9,659 nt of DNA, taken from positions 1 to 9,659 of the forward strand of contig JAAENB010000533.1 in NCBI GenBank assembly GCA_024224995.1, in the 5' to 3' direction. Source of the stretch: a bacterium (GTDB lineage: Bacteria; Spirochaetota; UBA4802; UBA5550). Shown here one piece after another: positions 5,437 to 9,659 of the stretch. Made by a program: the position numbers and the translations under genes. The stretch's first letter is position 1; each line of letters opens with the position of its first letter. Below the pieces are notes generated by a model. That model saw only the letters and a list, made by a program, of their open reading frames with translations. It searched no databases and was not told the origin of the DNA.

Positions 5437-6753
5437 TTATTTTTTTGAAAAAAACTTATTCAACAGTATCATCGGTACCCCCGCAAGAAGAACAACGACA
5501 CTCACAAGAGCTCCTTTTCCCGTATAGCTGAGACTGCTTTGCAGCATAAAAACACAAATACACACAAAAAGTATTGGGGTAACCGGGAAGAACGGAACAG
5601 AGAATACCCGGGGTTTGTCCGGATCAATATTCCTTAATACAAATAGTGAAATACCGGTCATAAGGAAAAAGAACCAGAAGGCAGGAGCCGTATAATCAAC
5701 CATAGTCTTGAGTCCGGTCTTTGTAACTGTTCCCAGAAACAGAAGCACAAAGCAGATTACTCCCTGGAATATAAGAGCTTTAAATGGAGTCCCTGACATT
5801 TTGTTCCAGGTACCCATGAATTTAAAAATTTTATAATCCTGTCCCAGGGCAAAATTACTCCTGGCTCCCGTAATTATTGTAGCGTTTGAAGTGCTGCAAG
5901 CGGCTAATACAAGAATAATACTTATAATCCATTGATATTCATCTCCTACCAGTTTCTGTGCCGGATCGGATGCCGCCATCTGCGTCAGGCCAAGAACTTT
6001 TACATAGGCAAAATTGATGAGAGTATATATTGCCGTCACAATACCGATTCCCAAGACCAGAGCCCGGGCAATATTTTTTTGCGGATTTTTTATTTCAGCA
6101 GAAACATAGGCAGCTTCGTTCCAGCCGCCATAGGTTAGAAGAACAAAAACCATGGCCAGTCCAAAGTTGGATACACTTTCAGTTGCCGCTCCGGCCGTTG
6201 CTGCTGCTTCAACGCCGGGTTTTGAGAACGCGATCCCTATGAGGGCAAGAAGGCCAAGGAGAATTCCCGATGTGAGGATTTTTTGAGCCCATTTTCCTTC
6301 TTTTATACCGAACAGATTTATTACCGTTAACAGTGTAATGGCGATTGAAGCGTAAATCGTTGAGCTGTACTCTCCCAATGGAAAATATTTTGTAAACTCA
6401 TCCCCAATTACAAAACCCATCATAACAATCGCTCCCGGTTGAATAACCATCATCCTGGCCCAGGCAAAAAGGAACGATATTTCATTACCATACGCACGGT
6501 GTAAATAATGATAATCCCCCCCGGCATGAGGATATGTTGTGGCCAGTTCTGCGTAACATAAAGCACCGATGAGGGATATAAATCCACCCGCAACCCAGAA
6601 AAGTATCATTGTAGATCCGGAAGCTGCTTGTCCGGCTACCAGTTTGGGAAATACAAAGATCCCGGCGCCAATAACGATGCCAATAATGATGGCAGTAACA
6701 TCCAGCAGGCCCAGAGATTGCTTTGGTTGAATATCTTTATTTGGCTCTTCCAT
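5437..6753 (-). CDS. APC-superfamily amino acid permease
   Basis: A 438-residue inner-membrane transporter, full length for bacterial APC permeases with about 12 helices, resembling the LAT/SLC7 side of the family. TM1 carries the unwound substrate-binding signature G-I-V-I-G-A-G-I-F (25-33), directly after the SLGLLD sequence that typically opens these proteins. The loop at 67-89 (YAELATTYPHAGGDYHYL) is the conserved 'YaEL....P.sGG.Y.yl' element. TM6 holds YGGWNEAAYVSAEIKNP (208-224), typical of amino acid carriers. I choose the ATG at 6753: it fits family N-termini and has AAAGGA 12 bases upstream. In-frame alternatives are ATG 6774 and GTG 6810, which would add 7 or 19 residues without homology. 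The specific amino acid, and whether it works by proton symport or exchange, cannot be read. It has no linked metabolic gene and stands alone on its strand. Confidence 0.9.
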   Translation of the reverse strand: MEEPNKDIQPKQSLGLLDVTAIIIGIVIGAGIFVFPKLVAGQAASGSTMILFWVAGGFISLIGALCYAELATTYPHAGGDYHYLHRAYGNEISFLFAWARMMVIQPGAIVMMGFVIGDEFTKYFPLGEYSSTIYASIAITLLTVINLFGIKEGKWAQKILTSGILLGLLALIGIAFSKPGVEAAATAGAATESVSNFGLAMVFVLLTYGGWNEAAYVSAEIKNPQKNIARALVLGIGIVTAIYTLINFAYVKVLGLTQMAASDPAQKLVGDEYQWIISIILVLAACSTSNATIITGARSNFALGQDYKIFKFMGTWNKMSGTPFKALIFQGVICFVLLFLGTVTKTGLKTMVDYTAPAFWFFFLMTGISLFVLRNIDPDKPRVFSVPFFPVTPILFVCICVFMLQSSLSYTGKGALVSVVVLLAGVPMILLNKFFSKK

Positions 6754-6882
6754 AAAAACTAAAATTCCTTTCATATTTATTTTGAATAGGTGTAAAAAAC
6801 AATGCATCACTATTAAAAGTACAAGTACAATTTATTGGTTCAACAAAAATTTTTCGTACCTGCTCATACAATATCGCACACA

Positions 6883-6894
6883 GGGTATTTACCC
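6883..6894. promoter_or_regulatory. Palindrome in the divergent intergenic region
   Basis: GGGTA-TT-TACCC is a perfect 5-base inverted repeat with a two-base centre. It lies about midway between the divergent permease start (6753) and GT39-like start (7024). The same 270-base region also holds a tandem AGTACA (6818-6829), a TTGACT at 6942-6947 with no convincing -10, and CCGGA-AC-TCCGG (6981-6992) shortly before the GT39-like gene. Any of these may be operator sites; nothing coding is seen here. Confidence 0.25.
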
Positions 6895-7023
6895 ACGATT
6901 TTTGAGGCAATTACAAAATCCGAGATGAAATTTAATTTATCTTGACTTAAAAGTAATATATCGACCATGTAGTTACTCGGCCGGAACTCCGGAATACCGC
7001 GAAAAAAAATATAACCGGGTACT

Positions 7024-8787
7024 ATGCTCTCAAGAATAAAAACAAAAATATACGCGATATTAACAGAGATACGGCATAACAGGCCATTACTTATAATAAT
7101 TCTGTTTACCCTGGTTATTCATACCATTGGTGTTGGCTGGGGATTACCCAACAAAGATTCCTGGGCCATTGATTCCGTAGCTCCCCTGGGGGTAATCAAG
7201 GGGCTTAGCCAGGGATTTTCCTTTGGCTATGTATATCATTATCCAATAGTACACCTGGTATTGCTGGCAATACTCTATCTTCCGGTACTATTAGTGGGTG
7301 CGGCAGACGCGGCAATAAGCAATTCATGGCAGGACGTTATGAACATACTCAGTATGGCAAACAAAGGAAGCACTATTGAGACCTTCCAACTGCTCGACAG
7401 CCTCATTAACATAGATCTATACGCAACAATCCTCATTCTAATAGCCAGGGTGGTCTCTATCCTCATGAGCCTGGGAGTGGTATACCTGGTATACCGTATT
7501 GCCCGGGAGTTATTTAACGAAAAAACAGGGCTTGCTGCCGCTTTCCTTATATCATTTAACCCGGTTTTTAATTATTATTCCCACTTTGCCAATCTTGATG
7601 TACCATACCTGTTCTGGTCTCTAATTGTATTATACTATCTAATCAAAATAGTAAAATATAATACCCGGAAAGATTATATATACTGTGCCGTGTTTACAAC
7701 CATTTCTTTTGGAACCAAGGACCAGGCATACGCGCTCTTTATCATTCCCTTCATTGTATACCTGTTCATAACCCCGCTCTTTAAGAGAGAAGGCACTGAA
7801 AACAAAAAAAAGTCTATTCTGAGTACAATTTTTAGAAAGGACATTTTTGTTTTTGCAGGAGTACTTCTTGCCTGTACAGTTCTGGTGGAAAATCTTATCT
7901 TGAATTACAGCGGCTTTATGGGCAAGCTCCATCAGATGCTTGGCCCGGGCAGTAAAGACTATGCCTCATATACTTCGAATACCATAGGCACAATCAGGCT
8001 TTCCCATGATATGTTTACTATATTTACCGAAACCCTGACAATTCCGCTTACGATTTTGGCGTTTATGGGAATCTTCCTGCTTTTCTACACAAGCAGGAAA
8101 GAAAAATACGTACTCAATTACCGGCTAATTTTTCTTTACAGTACTCTATCATTCTCCATTTTTTTTAATGCCGTTGTTTTACGTTCCGACGACCGTTTCT
8201 TACTGCCTCAAACACTTTTTATGACTGTTTATGCCGGGTATGTAATTGCGTTTTTATATGAAAAACTGAAAGGGAAACTCAAGTATATTTTTACCGGAAT
8301 ACTTGTCATTTTCAGTATCTATCTATTTTATTTTACCATCAGTGTAAATGCTAATTTTCTTATTGATACCAGGTATACGGCAAGAGACTGGATGGATGAA
8401 CATATCGCGCCGGGTTCTTCTATTGAACATTATTCATGGTATGCCTATCTTCCGATATTTGGAAACAGTTTTAAGCCCAACCGGGTAAAAAAGGATTTCT
8501 TTGCTCTGGACAAGCGAAATCCCGATTATATTATCCTTACTTCCCGATATTATACCCGTTTTATAAAACAGCCCCAGTCCCCTCCCCCTCTTCCGGGAAA
8601 AAAAATATCAACCAGGTCACAGGATTTTCTTGATTCCGACGCGGCCCGGTATATAAACGGCCTGTTGAACAATAAGTTCTCTTACAGGCTTGAAAAAACA
8701 TTTCAACACCGGATTCCTTTTTTTAAGGATCTCGGCATTGCCCCGGATCATATATTGATCTACAAACGGGTTCGTAAGCCGCAATAA
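7024..8787 (+). CDS. GT39/ArnT-like GT-C membrane glycosyltransferase
   Basis: A 587-residue polytopic protein of the PMT_2/GT39-like GT-C group, which transfers a sugar from a polyprenyl-phosphate donor to lipid, glycan or protein on the periplasmic face. After TM1 (about 21-39) comes W39-G-L-P-N-K-D-S-W-A-I-D50, whose Asp50 is the likely catalytic first-loop acid. Y71-H-Y-P-I-V-H-L is the family's '.yp.l..l' segment. R142 opens a helix of the 'aR..s...g....y..ar.lf' type, H187-F-A-N-L-D192-V-P-Y-L-F-W is the conserved H...D.p loop, and K232 matches the 'tK' helix. About ten helices run to residue 447; the last 140 residues are a soluble domain with 'ARDWMDEHIAPGS', as in PMT-like proteins. 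No Shine-Dalgarno is seen before the ATG. The next gene begins 13 bases after its stop, so the two probably share a transcript. Donor sugar and acceptor are unknown. Confidence 0.8.
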   Translation: MLSRIKTKIYAILTEIRHNRPLLIIILFTLVIHTIGVGWGLPNKDSWAIDSVAPLGVIKGLSQGFSFGYVYHYPIVHLVLLAILYLPVLLVGAADAAISNSWQDVMNILSMANKGSTIETFQLLDSLINIDLYATILILIARVVSILMSLGVVYLVYRIARELFNEKTGLAAAFLISFNPVFNYYSHFANLDVPYLFWSLIVLYYLIKIVKYNTRKDYIYCAVFTTISFGTKDQAYALFIIPFIVYLFITPLFKREGTENKKKSILSTIFRKDIFVFAGVLLACTVLVENLILNYSGFMGKLHQMLGPGSKDYASYTSNTIGTIRLSHDMFTIFTETLTIPLTILAFMGIFLLFYTSRKEKYVLNYRLIFLYSTLSFSIFFNAVVLRSDDRFLLPQTLFMTVYAGYVIAFLYEKLKGKLKYIFTGILVIFSIYLFYFTISVNANFLIDTRYTARDWMDEHIAPGSSIEHYSWYAYLPIFGNSFKPNRVKKDFFALDKRNPDYIILTSRYYTRFIKQPQSPPPLPGKKISTRSQDFLDSDAARYINGLLNNKFSYRLEKTFQHRIPFFKDLGIAPDHILIYKRVRKPQ

Positions 8788-8800
8788 AACAGGAGCAGCC

Positions 8801-9322
8801 ATGAAGATTGATTATAAACAATATAAAGAATACAAAGAGATCCCAAACCGGGAAGGGCATAACTGCATTGGGTGCAGCCCTCAAAACGACGCGGGACTGC
8901 AAATGAGATTTTTTACCGGGGAAGATATGGTCTTTTCACCGGTAGTAGTGCCGCCGCATTTATGCGGATGGGAGAACCTGCTGCACGGCGGGGTAATTTC
9001 CATAATCCTGGATGAGGTAATGAGCTGGGGAGCAATCTATCTCCTGCAAAGAATAATCTTTACCAAAACCATGACCGTAGACTTTCTCAAGCCCCTTCAT
9101 GTGGAAACGGAGCTCCGTGCCGAAGGAAGAGTTCTTGAAGAAGTAAACGAACGGGAAGCCGTAATGGAAGGAAGGATCTACAACAGCGCGGGAGAACTCT
9201 GCGCCCAATCAACGGGAAAGTTCGCGCTCTTTACATTAGATGCAATGAGAAAAATGGGCATCCTCAACGAAAAAGTCATACAAAATTTCGAAACGGTATT
9301 TAAGAACAGGGAGCGACTATAA
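8801..9322 (+). CDS. PaaI/4HBT-type hotdog-fold thioesterase
   Basis: A 173-residue cytoplasmic protein with a single hotdog domain, expected to hydrolyse acyl-CoA thioesters. The N-terminal H20-N-C-I-G-C25...N29...G32-L is the 'CfGC...N..GL' signature of one PaaI-like branch. H62-G-G-V-I-S-I-I-L-D71-E72 is the catalytic-helix motif 'HGG....l.De', with Asp71/Glu72 the likely acid. T90-M-T-V-D-F-L-K-P-L is the central beta-strand pattern 'T..l.v.flkP'. The C-terminal 30 residues are an extra helical tail. AGGAG (8791-8795), five bases before the ATG, supports the start. It follows the GT39-like gene by 13 bases, so they are probably co-transcribed, though no mechanistic link is obvious. The acyl substrate is unknown. 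GC content is higher here than in the middle of the window. Confidence 0.88.
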   Translation: MKIDYKQYKEYKEIPNREGHNCIGCSPQNDAGLQMRFFTGEDMVFSPVVVPPHLCGWENLLHGGVISIILDEVMSWGAIYLLQRIIFTKTMTVDFLKPLHVETELRAEGRVLEEVNEREAVMEGRIYNSAGELCAQSTGKFALFTLDAMRKMGILNEKVIQNFETVFKNRERL

Positions 9323-9472
9323 AGGTTATTGAGCAGAATTCCAGCGGCAGCAGCCAGGAAACTGAACAGAGCGGTCATGATGGATATGGCAGCGGAAAAA
9401 AATGTTATATTTATTAATAAGGATTCTATCATGCTTACAAAATAAGGTTTGGAGTTCGAGGTTCCAGGTTTT

Positions 9473-9659
9473 TTACCCCGCCAGTTCCTTTTTCAACACC
9501 TTAATCTGCTCCAGGATCTCGGCTTTGGCAGTGCTTCCTTTCGACTTCTTCCGTTCCGTGGAGCTTTCGGGATTCAGGACTTCCGTTATATCGGGTTCAA
9601 AGACAGTGGAGAATCCTTGAAGGGTTTCAAGAGAAAGATTAAAAAAGTCTTCGTTTTTT
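9473..9659 (-). CDS. C-terminal end of an unrecognised protein, cut by the window edge
   Basis: On the minus strand a frame is open from the window edge to a TAA at 9475-9473, giving 61 residues without a start. It begins KNEDFFNLSLETLQGF, continues through a Pro/Ser/Lys-rich linker and ends in a Lys/Glu/Leu helix (EILEQIKVLKKELAG) with coiled-coil character. Both other minus-strand frames hit stops early, and the amino acid make-up is natural for a soluble bacterial protein. An open plus-strand frame (9402-9620) overlaps it but gives a Phe/Ser/Arg-rich product, which I take as its shadow. I do not recognise the family. It would be convergent with the thioesterase gene. Confidence 0.5.
   Translation of the reverse strand, partial: KNEDFFNLSLETLQGFSTVFEPDITEVLNPESSTERKKSKGSTAKAEILEQIKVLKKELAG

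Noticed and set aside
6942..6970. TTGACT as a promoter for the GT39-like gene
   Set aside because: No acceptable -10 at 16-19 bases; only CATGTA-like matches.
7639..7932. 97-codon minus-strand frame inside the GT39-like gene
   Set aside because: Antisense to a gene with clear family motifs; it has no ribosome site or recognisable features.
9451..9465. GGAGTTCGAGGTTCC resembling a tRNA T-arm
   Set aside because: No acceptor, D or anticodon arms can be built around it; it looks like a simple repeat word.
9402..9620. 72-codon plus-strand frame at the right end
   Set aside because: Phe/Ser/Arg-rich product overlapping the more natural minus-strand C-terminal fragment; no Shine-Dalgarno.
1..9659. 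CRISPR array, transposase, integrase, rRNA or tRNA
   Set aside because: No regularly spaced repeats, no transposase or integrase motifs and no RNA-gene signatures were seen on either strand.

Overview
The window looks like bacterial chromosome of about 40% GC, judged by eye. It is most likely from a diderm (Gram-negative-type) and possibly uncultivated lineage. Supporting signs are Shine-Dalgarno sequences (AAGGTG, AAGGAG, AGGAG) before several starts, a lipoprotein signal peptide, a MacB-type permease and sigma70-like promoters. I cannot name the organism. Both window ends sit in low-complexity or repetitive sequence, and a gene is cut at the right end, so this may be an assembly contig.

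Layout. 1-290: no gene, but a GC-rich palindromic block and a hairpin between imperfect direct repeats. 291-1832 (+): a GT22 (ALG9/PIG-B-like) membrane mannosyltransferase. 1853-3034 (-): a MacB/FtsX-type permease without its ATPase. 3149-4384 (-): an AT-rich GT87-like GT-C glycosyltransferase carrying a nine-G tract. 4385-4643: a divergent regulatory region. 4644-5372 (+): a lipoprotein with a methyltransferase fold, followed by a strong hairpin. 5437-6753 (-): an APC-family amino acid permease. 6754-7023: a second divergent intergenic region. 7024-8787 (+) and 8801-9322 (+): a GT39/ArnT-like GT-C glycosyltransferase and a hotdog thioesterase, 13 bases apart and probably co-transcribed. 9473-9659 (-): the C-terminal end of an unrecognised protein.

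Three polytopic GT-C glycosyltransferases of different subfamilies lie within 8.5 kb. Such enzymes use polyprenyl-phosphate sugars and act on the outer face of the inner membrane, so the common theme is probably envelope glycan or glycoconjugate assembly. No flippase, polymerase, nucleotide-sugar synthesis gene or ABC ATPase is visible, so this is not a complete polysaccharide operon. The genes mostly look like separate transcription units.

The most unusual gene is the 242-residue protein at 4644-5372. It combines a clear lipobox with a class I methyltransferase domain whose usual acidic residue after strand beta-2 is replaced by Thr. A SAM-dependent fold outside the cytoplasm is hard to explain as an ordinary methyltransferase. 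Next in interest are the G9 tract (possible phase variation) and the leader of the lipoprotein gene, which holds overlapping inverted repeats.
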